42,024 nt of DNA from an uncultured Clostridium sp. (GCA_905193755.1 CAJJPX010000011.1:1-42024); one strand, 5' to 3'. Positions 32,599-40,968 are shown, counted from the stretch's first letter. Program-made: numbers and translations. The notes: generated from the sequence alone by a model not told the origin.

Positions 32599-33224
32599 TT
32601 GATATATAGTCCACACTTAATATTAAAGTTTATTAATTCTTTAAATTTTGAACCTAAATCTATGTCTCCGACAATAAGACCATAATGAGTAGGTATTACT
32701 ACACTAGGATTGATACTATTAGTATAATCTGCAGCTTCCTTATAATCCATAGTATAAGTTCCACCAATAGGTACAAAAAGAACATCACATTCTATATTAG
32801 AATTATCTTCATTAACATCAGTATCTCCCATGATATAGTATTTTTTGTCATCAATATTTAATATATATCCAACCCAATCATTTCCTATAGGATGAAATTC
32901 TTTAGTAACATTATATGCTCTAACAGTACTAAAATTAATACCAAGAATATTATAGTTATTATTAGGTTCAATAATTAATATATCTTCTTCTTTAAAATAA
33001 TTCTTAAGTTCTTTATATGTATCCTTAGTACTTACTATTTTAGTAGTATCTTTTTTAATATTCATAATATCATCAATTGAAAAGTGATCATAATGACTAT
33101 GTGTTATAAAAATTATATCAGCGTCATTACTAATAACATCTATTCTAAAAGGATCTATATAAATATTAAGATTATTATTTACTATTTTAATACTATTATG
33201 TTTGAATACATTTACATTTTCCAT
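32595..33224 (-). CDS. Metallo-beta-lactamase-fold hydrolase
   Basis: 209 residues of the UlaG/YtkL-like subgroup of the metallo-beta-lactamase fold. The metal motif is THSHYDH (His42, His44, Asp46, His47); GDTDVN gives the bridging Asp and PTHYG the final His. No signal peptide, so cytosolic. The specific substrate (lactone, nucleotide or other phosphoester) is not evident. It lies between two minus/plus gene ends, close to an MraZ-like gene on the same strand (33-base gap), which has its own terminator. Confidence 0.85.
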   Translation of the reverse strand: MENVNVFKHNSIKIVNNNLNIYIDPFRIDVISNDADIIFITHSHYDHFSIDDIMNIKKDTTKIVSTKDTYKELKNYFKEEDILIIEPNNNYNILGINFSTVRAYNVTKEFHPIGNDWVGYILNIDDKKYYIMGDTDVNEDNSNIECDVLFVPIGGTYTMDYKEAADYTNSINPSVVIPTHYGLIVGDIDLGSKFKELINFNIKCGLYIK

Positions 33225-33247
33225 ATCTTCACCTAATTCATTATATC

Positions 33248-33270
33248 AAAAAAAGAGCTATTTTGCTCTT
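33248..33270 (-). terminator. Terminator of the MraZ-like gene
   Basis: Arms AAGAGC (33253-33258) and GCTCTT (33265-33270), with the T-run on the minus strand; the stop codon is inside the hairpin. Confidence 0.7.
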
Positions 33271-33686
33271 AATTTTTTAACATAAGAATCATATGATTCC
33301 TTTGAGTTATGAATTACTAAATTTGTTCCACATCCTTGCATATAAACTTTATCTTTAAAACCATATTCTCTTAATATTTGATCTGGTACATTAAGTCTTT
33401 TTTGTGAGTCAATAGAGTTAGTTGCAAGATATGAATAATATAGTAATTGCAATCTATCGTTTAATAATTGTATTCTTTGCATATCTTGAGAATTACATCT
33501 TTTATTTAAATCATTAATGATACTTTGCATATATAGTAAATTATAAAGTTTTAGTGAACCATAACCATTTTCAATAATTGATATTTTATCTCCAACTTCT
33601 ACACCAGTAAATTTTGGTATAAATATTCTCCCTTTACTATCAATACGAATTTCTTTATAACCTAAAATAGGTTCATCTCCGAACAT
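33258..33686 (-). CDS. MraZ-like DNA-binding protein (two AbrB/MraZ domains)
   Basis: 142 residues. Two swapped-hairpin MraZ-type repeats are seen: EIRIDSKGRIFIPKF near residue 12 and TNSIDSQKRLNVPDQILREYG near residue 95. True MraZ has the same doubled DxxGR-P-R layout and represses the division and cell-wall cluster; here the gene is alone, the second Arg region reads QKR, and the middle helix is longer. It could be a divergent MraZ or another transcription factor. The start at 33686 has GGGGGAT; a longer frame was rejected. A good promoter lies upstream. Confidence 0.72.
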   Translation of the reverse strand: MFGDEPILGYKEIRIDSKGRIFIPKFTGVEVGDKISIIENGYGSLKLYNLLYMQSIINDLNKRCNSQDMQRIQLLNDRLQLLYYSYLATNSIDSQKRLNVPDQILREYGFKDKVYMQGCGTNLVIHNSKESYDSYVKKLRAK

Positions 33687-33711
33687 ATATCCCCCTTTAA
33701 AAAACAACAAG

Positions 33712-33740
33712 ATTATACCATAAATAGAATTAAAAATCAA
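33712..33740 (-). promoter_or_regulatory. Promoter of the MraZ-like gene
   Basis: Minus strand TTGATT (plus 33735-33740), 17 bp, TATAAT (plus 33712-33717). Confidence 0.6.
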
Positions 33741-33771
33741 TAATTGTCAATAATAATACAAGGAGAATGTT

Positions 33772-34623
33772 ATGTATATAATTTATGCTTTATTAGCAGC
33801 GTTGTTTTCAGGTTTAACATCAGTATTCGCAAAAACAGGTATTAAGGATGTAGAATCGTTACTTGCAACATTTATTAGAACAATAATTATTACCTTATTT
33901 TTATTTGTAGTAGTGCTTTTAAATAATAATTTAAATGATATATTTTTATTAGATAAAAGAACAATTATTTTTTTAATTTTATCAGGTATATCTAACACCT
34001 TATTATGGATTTTTTATTTTAAGGCACTAGATTTAGGTACTGTGAGCAAAGTAACTCCAATAGATAAAACAAGCATAATATTAACACTAATCTTATCATC
34101 AATATTTTTAAATGAAAAGATAACAGAAATCAAAGTTTTTTCTATAATACTTATTTTAGTTGGAACACTACTAACAATAAAAAGAGAAAATAAAAACTCA
34201 AAAGATAATAAATGGATACTTTATGCAGTTTTAACAGCGATTTTTACAAGTACAACAACAATTCTTAGTAAGATTGGTATTGAAAATACAAATACTAGTT
34301 TAACAACATTTTTAAGAACAGTAATAGTATTATTGCTTTTAACAGCAATAACTTTAATTAAAAAGAAATATAAAAATATTAAAAAACTCAATAAAAAGAA
34401 TTATTTATATATTGTACTGTCTGGTATATCAACATCTTTATCATGGTTGTTTTATTTTGCATCTTTAAGCATTGGCGAAGCTAGTATAGTGTTTCCAATT
34501 GAAAAATTAAGTCTAGTAGTTTCTATAATAGTATCATGCATATTCTTAAAAGAAAAATTAAGTAAGAAACAAATATTGGGTATTGTTATAATAGTTTTAG
34601 GAACTTCTTTATTATTCTTATAA
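33772..34623 (+). CDS. EamA/DMT-family transporter
   Basis: 283 residues with ten predicted membrane helices in two similar halves: each starts with an EamA-type pattern (ALLAALFSGLTSVFAKTGI and AVLTAIFTSTTTILSKIGI) and contains the SGISNTLLWIFYFKALDLG / SGISTSLSWLFYFASLSIG repeat pair. Drug/metabolite exporters of this family carry amino acids, nucleotides or metabolites; the substrate is open. ATG follows AAGGAGA. Confidence 0.88.
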   Translation: MYIIYALLAALFSGLTSVFAKTGIKDVESLLATFIRTIIITLFLFVVVLLNNNLNDIFLLDKRTIIFLILSGISNTLLWIFYFKALDLGTVSKVTPIDKTSIILTLILSSIFLNEKITEIKVFSIILILVGTLLTIKRENKNSKDNKWILYAVLTAIFTSTTTILSKIGIENTNTSLTTFLRTVIVLLLLTAITLIKKKYKNIKKLNKKNYLYIVLSGISTSLSWLFYFASLSIGEASIVFPIEKLSLVVSIIVSCIFLKEKLSKKQILGIVIIVLGTSLLFL

Positions 34624-34677
34624 AAAAATTTCTAGATTTTTATATAATTTGTTATAATACTTTTGGAAGTGAGTTGT

Positions 34678-35127
34678 ATGAAAGAAAAAATTAAAAATCA
34701 AAAGGAAAATATTAAATCTCTAGAAAAGAAATCAAAAGGACTATTTGAAGAATTTAAAACATTTATTAAAAGAGGAAATGTTATTGACTTAGCTGTTGGT
34801 GTTGTTATAGGTGGTGCTTTCAGTACAATCGTAACATCTTTAGTTAATGATATAATAATGCCTTTGATAGGAATAATAATAGGTGGTTATGATTTTACAG
34901 GATTATCTTTAAAAGTAAAAGATGCTTCAATTAATTATGGTTCATTCATTCAAAATATTATTAATTTCTTAATTATTGCATTCTGCATATTTATTTTAGT
35001 TAAAGTTATTAATAAATTCTTACATAAAGCAAAAGAAGAAGAGAAGAAAGAAGAACCAACTAAATCAGATGAAGTAATTCTTTTAGAAGAAATAAGAGAT
35101 TTATTAAAAAACAAAAATAATTGTTAA
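34678..35127 (+). CDS. mscL: Large-conductance mechanosensitive channel
   Basis: 149 residues forming a pentameric tension-gated channel. The core FKTFIKRGNVIDLAVGVVIGG (amphipathic helix plus first membrane helix with the Gly-rich gate) and the second helix IINFLIIAFCIFILVKVINK are typical. The N-terminus has an extra, highly charged 20-residue extension (KEKIKNQKENIKSLEKKSK) before the usual start. The C-terminal bundle is short and Glu/Lys-rich. GGAAGTGAG precedes ATG 34678. It protects against hypo-osmotic shock. Confidence 0.95.
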   Translation: MKEKIKNQKENIKSLEKKSKGLFEEFKTFIKRGNVIDLAVGVVIGGAFSTIVTSLVNDIIMPLIGIIIGGYDFTGLSLKVKDASINYGSFIQNIINFLIIAFCIFILVKVINKFLHKAKEEEKKEEPTKSDEVILLEEIRDLLKNKNNC

Positions 35128-35150
35128 CCTCTTTAAAAAGAGGTTTTTAT
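35126..35150 (+). terminator. mscL terminator
   Basis: Arms AACCTCTTT (35126-35134) and AAAGAGGTT (35137-35145), then TTTT; the stop codon overlaps. Confidence 0.8.
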
Positions 35151-35193
35151 ATTTAAAATGTATGATATAATTTAACTATATAGAGGGTGAAAT

Positions 35194-35502
35194 ATGGGCT
35201 TTAGATTTAGAAAAAGTTTCAATTTAGGAAAAGGGTTTAAATTAAATTTAAGTAAATCGGGAATTGGTTATAGTTTTGGGTTTAAAGGATTTAGAATAGG
35301 CAAGACAGCAAAAGGGAAAACAAGAAAGACAATTAGTTTACCAGGAACTGGCCTTTCATATCAAACAGAAACCAAAGAAGATACTAGTATAGTTAAAGAT
35401 ATAGTTAAAAAAACAACTAAAAATGATAAAAACATCAAAGATAAATCATTTGATGAAGTAGTAAATGATATAGCAGAGTCATTTACTAATAATATAAAGT
35501 AG
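35194..35502 (+). CDS. DUF4236 protein
   Basis: 102 residues. The first 55 have the DUF4236 pattern: GFRFRKSFNLGKGFKLNLSKSGIGYSFG...TISLPGTGLSY, a Gly/Ser-rich repeated beta domain found widely and of unknown function. The tail is charged and helical. First gene of a likely operon with the three following genes, each spaced 8-9 bases apart. AGAGGGTGA is its ribosome binding site. Confidence 0.85.
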   Translation: MGFRFRKSFNLGKGFKLNLSKSGIGYSFGFKGFRIGKTAKGKTRKTISLPGTGLSYQTETKEDTSIVKDIVKKTTKNDKNIKDKSFDEVVNDIAESFTNNIK

Positions 35503-35510
35503 GTGAAATT

Positions 35511-36011
35511 ATGAATTATAAAAAATTAACTATTTATTCTATAGTAATTAATGTATTAATTAATTTAATATATTTTTTAGACAGTACTTTTCTTACAGAC
35601 ACAATAGGAAGTTACATATTTATTGGAACACTTGCAGTTTTATTTGTAGTTTATTATATAAAGAGATATGATATTAAATATACAAAAGATGTAATAAAAA
35701 AAGATATATTAATTGGAATACTATGGATGGCACTTTCATTAGTATTAGGATATTTCTTAATGAAACTACATGTAGAATTAAAACCATGTAACTCTGGCTT
35801 TGAATGTTTATTATATGGATTTGATTTCATAGCTTTAGCAGCAATAAATATTCTATATGTAATGCTTATCTTAACAATAAATTTAATTAACTTGTTTTTA
35901 AAGAAAACAGGGTTAAGTGATAAAAAGAATATTATAATATCTATTCCAACTGGAATTGTGATATTTTCATTATTAGCATTTATAGTAAATTGTATTTTAC
36001 AAAATATATAG
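35511..36011 (+). CDS. Unknown membrane protein
   Basis: 166 residues with four to five hydrophobic segments (about 8-27, 33-49, 66-85, 106-127, 142-162) and short charged loops; one loop holds KPCNSGFECLLYG with two Cys. I do not recognise the family. It lies 8 bases after the DUF4236 gene and 9 bases before the fused DUF1653/flavin gene, with AGGTGAAA upstream of its ATG. Confidence 0.6.
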   Translation: MNYKKLTIYSIVINVLINLIYFLDSTFLTDTIGSYIFIGTLAVLFVVYYIKRYDIKYTKDVIKKDILIGILWMALSLVLGYFLMKLHVELKPCNSGFECLLYGFDFIALAAINILYVMLILTINLINLFLKKTGLSDKKNIIISIPTGIVIFSLLAFIVNCILQNI

Positions 36012-36020
36012 GAGAGAACA

Positions 36021-36689
36021 ATGAGAGAAATACAAATAGGAAAAAAATATAAACATTTTAAAAATAAAATGTATGAGGTGGTTGATATAGTTTTAGATTC
36101 AGAAACAAATAATGATGAAGAACCTAAAAAAATAGTAGTTTACAAAGCATTATATGGAGATAATCTTACTTGGGCAAGACCATATGATATGTTTAATAGC
36201 GAAGTAGATCATGAAAAATACCCAAATGTAAAACAAAAATATAGATTTGAGGAAGTAGAAGAAGAAAAGGATACTTTAGACTTAGAAAGAAAACTAAACG
36301 AAGTGTGTGATTTTGTATACAATTGTAAACATTATTTTATTGCTACTGTTGATGGTGGAAAACCAAAAGTAAGACCATTTGGTACTATTGGAATATATGA
36401 AAATAAATTATATATTCAAACATCAAAAGCAAAAGATGTATCTAAACAAATCTCAAAGAATCATAATATTGAAATTTGTGCATATGATAATAAAGATAGA
36501 TGGATTAGAATAAGTGCAAACGTAACAAGAGATGAAAGATATGAAGTAAAAAAATATATGCTAGATAGATATCCAGAACTTAGAAATATGTATAACGAAA
36601 ATGATGATATCGTTGAAGAACTAGCACTTAATAATGTAACCGCAACATTCTATTCATTCAAGGAAGAACCAAAGACTTATAAATTCTAA
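36021..36689 (+). CDS. DUF1653 fused to an FMN-binding pyridoxamine-phosphate-oxidase-like domain
   Basis: 222 residues in two parts. Residues 1-75 are a DUF1653 domain (YKHFKNKMYEVVDIV, VVYKALYGDNLTWARPYDMF), a small beta domain often found alone. Residues about 80-222 are a split-barrel flavin-binding domain of the pyridoxamine 5'-phosphate oxidase type (HYFIATVDGGKPKVRPFG, LYIQTSKAKDVSKQISKN, RWIRISANV). The full architecture is one continuous frame. The flavin domain could reduce or bind a heme-like or other cofactor; no substrate is evident. Preceded by AGGAGAG. Confidence 0.85.
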   Translation: MREIQIGKKYKHFKNKMYEVVDIVLDSETNNDEEPKKIVVYKALYGDNLTWARPYDMFNSEVDHEKYPNVKQKYRFEEVEEEKDTLDLERKLNEVCDFVYNCKHYFIATVDGGKPKVRPFGTIGIYENKLYIQTSKAKDVSKQISKNHNIEICAYDNKDRWIRISANVTRDERYEVKKYMLDRYPELRNMYNENDDIVEELALNNVTATFYSFKEEPKTYKF

Positions 36690-36697
36690 GGAGAACC

Positions 36698-38467
36698 ATG
36701 AAATATAAAATAAAAATAATTTTAATAATTATTTTTTTATTAGCTATATCTACTCTTATATACTGTTTTACTATAAAAAAATATAGACTTCCACAAGAAA
36801 ACTTAATAGGAAATAACTTATATAAGTTTAAAATAACAAAAGACTATGAAGAAATAATATCTATAAAAGAGAGTAAAAATTACTTATATATTTTAACTTC
36901 AGAGTTTACTGATACTGATATTACAGAAAAAGAGTATAAAATATTAAAATATAATATTGAAACAGCAAAAGTAGAAAAAGAAAATACATTTAAGACAGAA
37001 ATACTCACTGAGCCAATAATAACTATAGATAATAACTATATAAAAGTAATATCAAGTGATGGTATAAATATTCATAAATTTGATAAAAATTTAGAATACA
37101 AAAATAAATTAAAAAGAGATATTGAAGAAAATATATTATATGGTGAATATAATAATAATTTAATATTCATAAAAGATAATAAAATATTTTCAAATGATAA
37201 GCTATATGATACAGTTTTAAAAACATGTGGTAAAAGTTATAATATAATTTATAAAGAAAATACATACGTATATTTTAATAATGATGAAATAAATGTAAGT
37301 TGTCTTTATAATATAAACAAAAAAACAACTGAATATTTTGATAATTCAAATATAGAACCCTTCAGTAATGGATATATGCTTTATAATTTAAATGACAATA
37401 AAATAATAATAAAGAAAACAAATGAAGAGAAGTATTATTTAAATTCTAAAGATGAAATTCCATATATAAGAATAAATGATGATGGTAACAAAATATTAAC
37501 CTTTAATGATAATATAAAAGAATTTAAAGTATATGATCTAGAAAAAAAGAAGATAATAAATAAAATAAAAATAAATTTAAAAAATGAAGACTTTGTACCA
37601 TTATTAATAATTAATGATTTAGTATATATAGTTACTACCAATGGAGTAAATTATGATTTATATATTTGGGACTATAACAAAGATACTTTAAGTGAAGACA
37701 TGATAACATACAATAATACTAAAGATAAGATAGACAGTTATGAACTTACAACTAAAATAAAAGACAAACTAAATGTTAATGTTTATATATATGACAAAGG
37801 AGTAAGATATTTTAATGATTTTTATGCTTTACCAAGCTATGATGATGAACTAACTTATGATAAATTAAATAAAACATATGAAATATTAAATAACTTTAAC
37901 AAAGATTTTTTTGATAATTTTAAATACAAAAATAATAATGGATTAGAAATATATTTAACAGATAAAGTAGCTCCAAGCGATTTAACAACTCAAATTGAAA
38001 ATCCAAGTGCATACTCTTTAGTGATGGATGATACATATATAATCGCAATGGACATAAATAATAGTGATTATGAAAAAACTTTGTGTCATGAACTAATGCA
38101 TTCAACAGAAAATAATATGTATGACTTATATACAAATGGCAAGATAAAAAATGAACCATTTAATGAATGGAACAAATACAATCCAAAAGAATTCAAATAT
38201 AATAACTCATATGTAGATAAAGAAAATGATAAATATACAATATCAAGTGGTAAAGATATTTACTTTATAGATTCATATGCTCATACATATCCTTCAGAAG
38301 ATAGAGCTAGGATTTTTGAACAATTTTGTTCAAACGAAAATCTATTTGAAAAATATGCAAATATAAAGAAAAAAGCAGAATACATAAAAAAAGAAATAGA
38401 AAAGGTATATCCAACTATTAAAGATTCTAAGGTGTTTGATAAACTAAGTTCACTTGACAAAAATTAA
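36698..38467 (+). CDS. Membrane-anchored, propeller-like protein with gluzincin-type metallopeptidase motif
   Basis: 589 residues. One N-terminal membrane anchor (7-25) is followed by a long beta-rich region of about 330 residues with repeated strand patterns (LYILTSE, YIKVISSDG, LVYIVTTNG), consistent with a beta-propeller outside the cell. Near residue 464 comes a helix with HELMH (His464, Glu465, His468), and an acidic motif SEDRARIFE has Glu534, a possible third zinc ligand 66 residues later. It therefore looks like a cell-surface peptidase. I do not recognise the exact family. It is the last gene of the 35194-38467 cluster. Confidence 0.72.
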   Translation: MKYKIKIILIIIFLLAISTLIYCFTIKKYRLPQENLIGNNLYKFKITKDYEEIISIKESKNYLYILTSEFTDTDITEKEYKILKYNIETAKVEKENTFKTEILTEPIITIDNNYIKVISSDGINIHKFDKNLEYKNKLKRDIEENILYGEYNNNLIFIKDNKIFSNDKLYDTVLKTCGKSYNIIYKENTYVYFNNDEINVSCLYNINKKTTEYFDNSNIEPFSNGYMLYNLNDNKIIIKKTNEEKYYLNSKDEIPYIRINDDGNKILTFNDNIKEFKVYDLEKKKIINKIKINLKNEDFVPLLIINDLVYIVTTNGVNYDLYIWDYNKDTLSEDMITYNNTKDKIDSYELTTKIKDKLNVNVYIYDKGVRYFNDFYALPSYDDELTYDKLNKTYEILNNFNKDFFDNFKYKNNNGLEIYLTDKVAPSDLTTQIENPSAYSLVMDDTYIIAMDINNSDYEKTLCHELMHSTENNMYDLYTNGKIKNEPFNEWNKYNPKEFKYNNSYVDKENDKYTISSGKDIYFIDSYAHTYPSEDRARIFEQFCSNENLFEKYANIKKKAEYIKKEIEKVYPTIKDSKVFDKLSSLDKN

Positions 38468-38481
38468 TAATCGACTATAAT
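38454..38481 (+). promoter_or_regulatory. Sigma-A promoter of the coiled-coil gene
   Basis: TTGACA (38454-38459), 16 bp, TATAAT (38476-38481), both full consensus. It begins inside the end of the preceding coding sequence. Confidence 0.8.
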
Positions 38482-38502
38482 ATTTTCACACAGGGGGACA
38501 TT

Positions 38503-38964
38503 ATGATATTGTCAATGATCGATAGATATGTAAGTTTATCTATAAATAGAGTTAAGATAGAAAGACTATTAAAAAAATCTAAAAGCAATAATAATGCTGT
38601 AATCAATGATTTAAAAAGAGAACTTGAAATAGTAAATGCAGCAATAAATTATTTATATGAAAAAATAATTAATAGGATAACATTATTAACTGCAGAAGAA
38701 CTAAAGAATTTAAGTAAATGTTTAGAACGCAAAGCAAAGCAAATAAAAGAAAAAATAGATGAAACAGACACATTACTAAAGATTTCATCAGATAACAAAC
38801 AAATCGCAGAGAAAGGCGAAGATGAAACAGCAATAGAAACTTATGATAAAATTATAGAACAAGCAATAATAAAAAAGAGTGAGCAACAAGAAGAACTAAA
38901 TTGTTATGACTGTACATTAAGTTTATGCTATAAAATACGTTATATAGAGACAGTGGCTAAATAG
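38503..38964 (+). CDS. Unknown coiled-coil protein
   Basis: 153 residues, almost entirely helical and charged, with heptad-like segments (LKRELEIVNAAINYLYEKI, LERKAKQIKEKIDETDTLL). Two Cys occur late in the protein (ELNCYDCTLSLCYKI). No named family is recognised. It has a strong promoter, CAGGGGGA as ribosome binding site and its own terminator. It may be structural or a regulator; no claim is made. Confidence 0.6.
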   Translation: MILSMIDRYVSLSINRVKIERLLKKSKSNNNAVINDLKRELEIVNAAINYLYEKIINRITLLTAEELKNLSKCLERKAKQIKEKIDETDTLLKISSDNKQIAEKGEDETAIETYDKIIEQAIIKKSEQQEELNCYDCTLSLCYKIRYIETVAK

Positions 38965-38983
38965 AAATATTTAGTCATTTTTT
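38954..38983 (+). terminator. Terminator of the coiled-coil gene
   Basis: Arms TGGCTAAATA (38954-38963) and TATTTAGTCA (38968-38977), loop GAAA, T-run; the stop codon is at the loop edge. Confidence 0.85.
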
Positions 38984-38984
38984 A

Positions 38985-39012
38985 TTGACATTTTTTTCTA
39001 TAGTAATATAAT
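38985..39012 (+). promoter_or_regulatory. Strong sigma-A promoter of the broken exporter locus
   Basis: TTGACA (38985-38990), 16 bp, TATAAT (39007-39012), both full consensus. Expected start near 39019, inside the inverted repeat that follows. Confidence 0.85.
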
Positions 39013-39014
39013 TA

Positions 39015-39034
39015 ATATGAAATATGTTTCACAT
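39015..39034. promoter_or_regulatory. Candidate TetR operator
   Basis: 20-bp imperfect palindrome with core TGAAA-tatg-TTTCA (8 of 10 pairs), overlapping the transcription start of the exporter promoter. The TetR gene lies downstream at 39799. Confidence 0.5.
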
Positions 39035-39048
39035 AAAAAAGGAATGTT

Positions 39049-39771
39049 ATGAAAGAATTTATTAGTGTAAAAAATTTAGTTAAGACTTATAAAGTTGGTA
39101 CTAAGAATTTTAATGCCTTAGATGGTATAAGCTTTGATATTAAAAAAGGTGAATTTGTTTGTATTTTAGGACCAAGTGGTGCCGGTAAAAGTACTTTATT
39201 AAATTTACTTGGTGGTATGGACACAGCTACAAGCGGAAGTATAGTAGTTGATAATGAAAATATTGAAAAATATGATAAGAATGAACTAACTACTTATAGA
39301 GCAGAAAATGTAGAATTAATTTAAGATAAAGTTGCTCTTGAAAAAGGTATGAGTAACATGCTTAATACTATGAAAACTATGATTATATTAATTATTGGAA
39401 TAGCAGTAGTACTAGGTTCAGTTATAATTTATAACTTAGGTATCTTATCTTATACAGAAAAACAATACCAATTCTCAACTCTTAAAGTACTTGGATTTAG
39501 TGACAAAAAAATTAAGAAAATATTTATTATGCAAAATAACTGGATAGCTATTGTATCTATTATATTAGGTCTTCCATTTGGATATGCTTTAGTTGATTGG
39601 TTATTTAAAGAAGCAATCGAAGAACATTATGATTTCCAAGCACATATTGAACCATTAACTTATATAATAGCTGCTATTGGTACATTCATAGTTTCATACT
39701 TAGTTTCTAAATTATTATCAAAAAAAGTAAATAATATTGATATGGTAAGTAGTCTAAAAGGCAACGAATAG
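39049..39771 (+). pseudogene. ABC/FtsX exporter remnant: ATPase start joined to permease end
   Basis: Bases 39049-39324 encode the first 91 residues of a LolD/MacB-type ATPase with intact Walker A GPSGAGKST, stopping after the segment TTYRAENVELI where the Q-loop should come. In the same frame, directly after the stop, 39325-39771 encode the C-terminal end of an FtsX-type permease (KGMSNMLNTMKTMIILIIGI, then FSTLKVLGFSDKKI, three membrane segments). The missing part is the rest of the ATPase and most of the permease. An internal deletion explains this best. An ATG at 39349 could start a 140-residue fragment, but no ribosome binding site precedes it. Confidence 0.85.
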
Positions 39772-39798
39772 TGTTATAATGTTAATGGATGTGATATT

Positions 39799-40395
39799 AT
39801 GAGTAAAGTTAGAGAACCTATTAAAAAGACTTCAATTGCGAAAAAGGAAAAGATAATTGAAAAAGGCTTTGAATTAATGTGTAACAAGGGATATCATAAT
39901 GTTACATGTGTAGATATTGCTCATTATGCAGGTGTATCAACTGGGATTATTTATCAATACTTTAAAGATAAAAGAGATATATTTATAAGTGGAACAAAAG
40001 ATTATGCTAACAAAATAATGTTTCCAATGCTCGATATAATTGTCAACAAAAAAATAGATAAAAAAAATTTAAAAGAAATATTAAGTAAAATGATAGATAG
40101 TTTCATAAAAATACATACTATTAAAAGAGAAGCACATGAAGAATTGATGGCAATGAGTAATCTAGATGAAGATATAGCTAAAATATTCATAGAAAGTGAA
40201 TTAAAAATGACAAAACAAATATCTGAATTATTAGTAGAAAATGGTTTTGCCAAAAAAAATATAGAAGAAAAAGTTCATATATTTACTAATATGATAGATA
40301 ATTATTGTCATGAAGTAGTTTATCATAAACATAAAGATTTAGATTATAATGCTATGAAAGAAGAAATATTAAATATAATTGTTAGTATCTTGTGA
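39799..40395 (+). CDS. TetR-family transcriptional regulator
   Basis: 198 residues. N-terminal helix-turn-helix from about residue 15 to 60 (IIEKGFELMCNKGYHNV, IAHYAGVSTGIIYQYFKDK) and an all-helical ligand domain. Family members repress adjacent efflux systems until a ligand binds. The neighbouring exporter is deleted, but the candidate operator at 39015-39034 remains. A TATAAT box lies in the end of the permease remnant, with GGATGTGA as ribosome binding site. Stop is TGA; a 13-bp terminator stem follows. Confidence 0.9.
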   Translation: MSKVREPIKKTSIAKKEKIIEKGFELMCNKGYHNVTCVDIAHYAGVSTGIIYQYFKDKRDIFISGTKDYANKIMFPMLDIIVNKKIDKKNLKEILSKMIDSFIKIHTIKREAHEELMAMSNLDEDIAKIFIESELKMTKQISELLVENGFAKKNIEEKVHIFTNMIDNYCHEVVYHKHKDLDYNAMKEEILNIIVSIL

Positions 40396-40400
40396 AAATA

Positions 40401-40435
40401 AAAATCGTACTAATTAGTTAGTACGATTTTTTTTA
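40401..40435. terminator. Bidirectional terminator between TetR and unknown gene
   Basis: Perfect 13-bp arms (40401-40413 and 40418-40430) with loop TTAG and T-runs on both strands. The stop codon of the minus-strand gene lies in the hairpin. Confidence 0.92.
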
Positions 40436-40968
40436 CTTAATCTTAGAGTACCAGTGAATGAACCACTAAAAGGTTTGCCATTTATTTCGCCATCTAAGTA
40501 AGCAGTTCCTTCATATACATCACCAAATGGATTATTATTTAATTTAACATTTGCTATATTTTCACCAAATAAATGTCCAAAGTAATTTGATGCTTTTTTA
40601 AAATAATCATTATTATTAAAATAAATTTCAGCAGATTCTTTAGTCGTTTCTCTTATTCCTAGTGCAGCAGGATATTTAGCATGTAGCCATTTACCACTAA
40701 CAACTTCACGTGCACAAAATTCATCAGTACCTGTAGCAATCAAATAAGTTGGAACGTTTTGAATAGCATACATTTCTTTAGTTTCATGGTTATGTGCTCT
40801 TAATTTTAGTTCGGGAATTGGCATAAAATATCTAGTAGAATATATTATATCAACTCTTTCATCTTCTCTTTTAGCAAGTTCTGGAAATTCTCTACTGAAT
40901 ATATCCCTTAATGATTCACCATCACATAATATATCTTTTTCTACAACTGGTATTAAATAATATTTCAT
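40414..40968 (-). CDS. Unknown soluble protein
   Basis: 184 residues I cannot assign. No signal peptide or membrane segment. The first half has many charged residues (REFPELAKREDERVDI) and the sequence YFMPIPELKLRAHNHETKEMYA; the middle has two Cys (ILCDG, EFCARE), and the end is a beta-rich, Gly/Ser repeat-like stretch (GTAYLDGEINGKPFSGSFTGTLRL). The start at 40968 has GAGGTGAAGA upstream. It stands alone between a convergent TetR gene and a divergent B3/4 gene. Confidence 0.65.
   Translation of the reverse strand: MKYYLIPVVEKDILCDGESLRDIFSREFPELAKREDERVDIIYSTRYFMPIPELKLRAHNHETKEMYAIQNVPTYLIATGTDEFCAREVVSGKWLHAKYPAALGIRETTKESAEIYFNNNDYFKKASNYFGHLFGENIANVKLNNNPFGDVYEGTAYLDGEINGKPFSGSFTGTLRLSKKNRTN

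Noticed and set aside
39025..39040. Possible parS site (TGTTTCAC followed by ATAAAAAA)
   Set aside because: Only 13 of 16 bases match, all mismatches are in the second half, and the sequence is better explained by the TetR-type palindrome on the promoter start.
39349..39771. Separate 140-residue permease gene
   Set aside because: No ribosome binding site, same frame as the ATPase fragment, and it is only the C-terminal part of FtsX; treated as one remnant.
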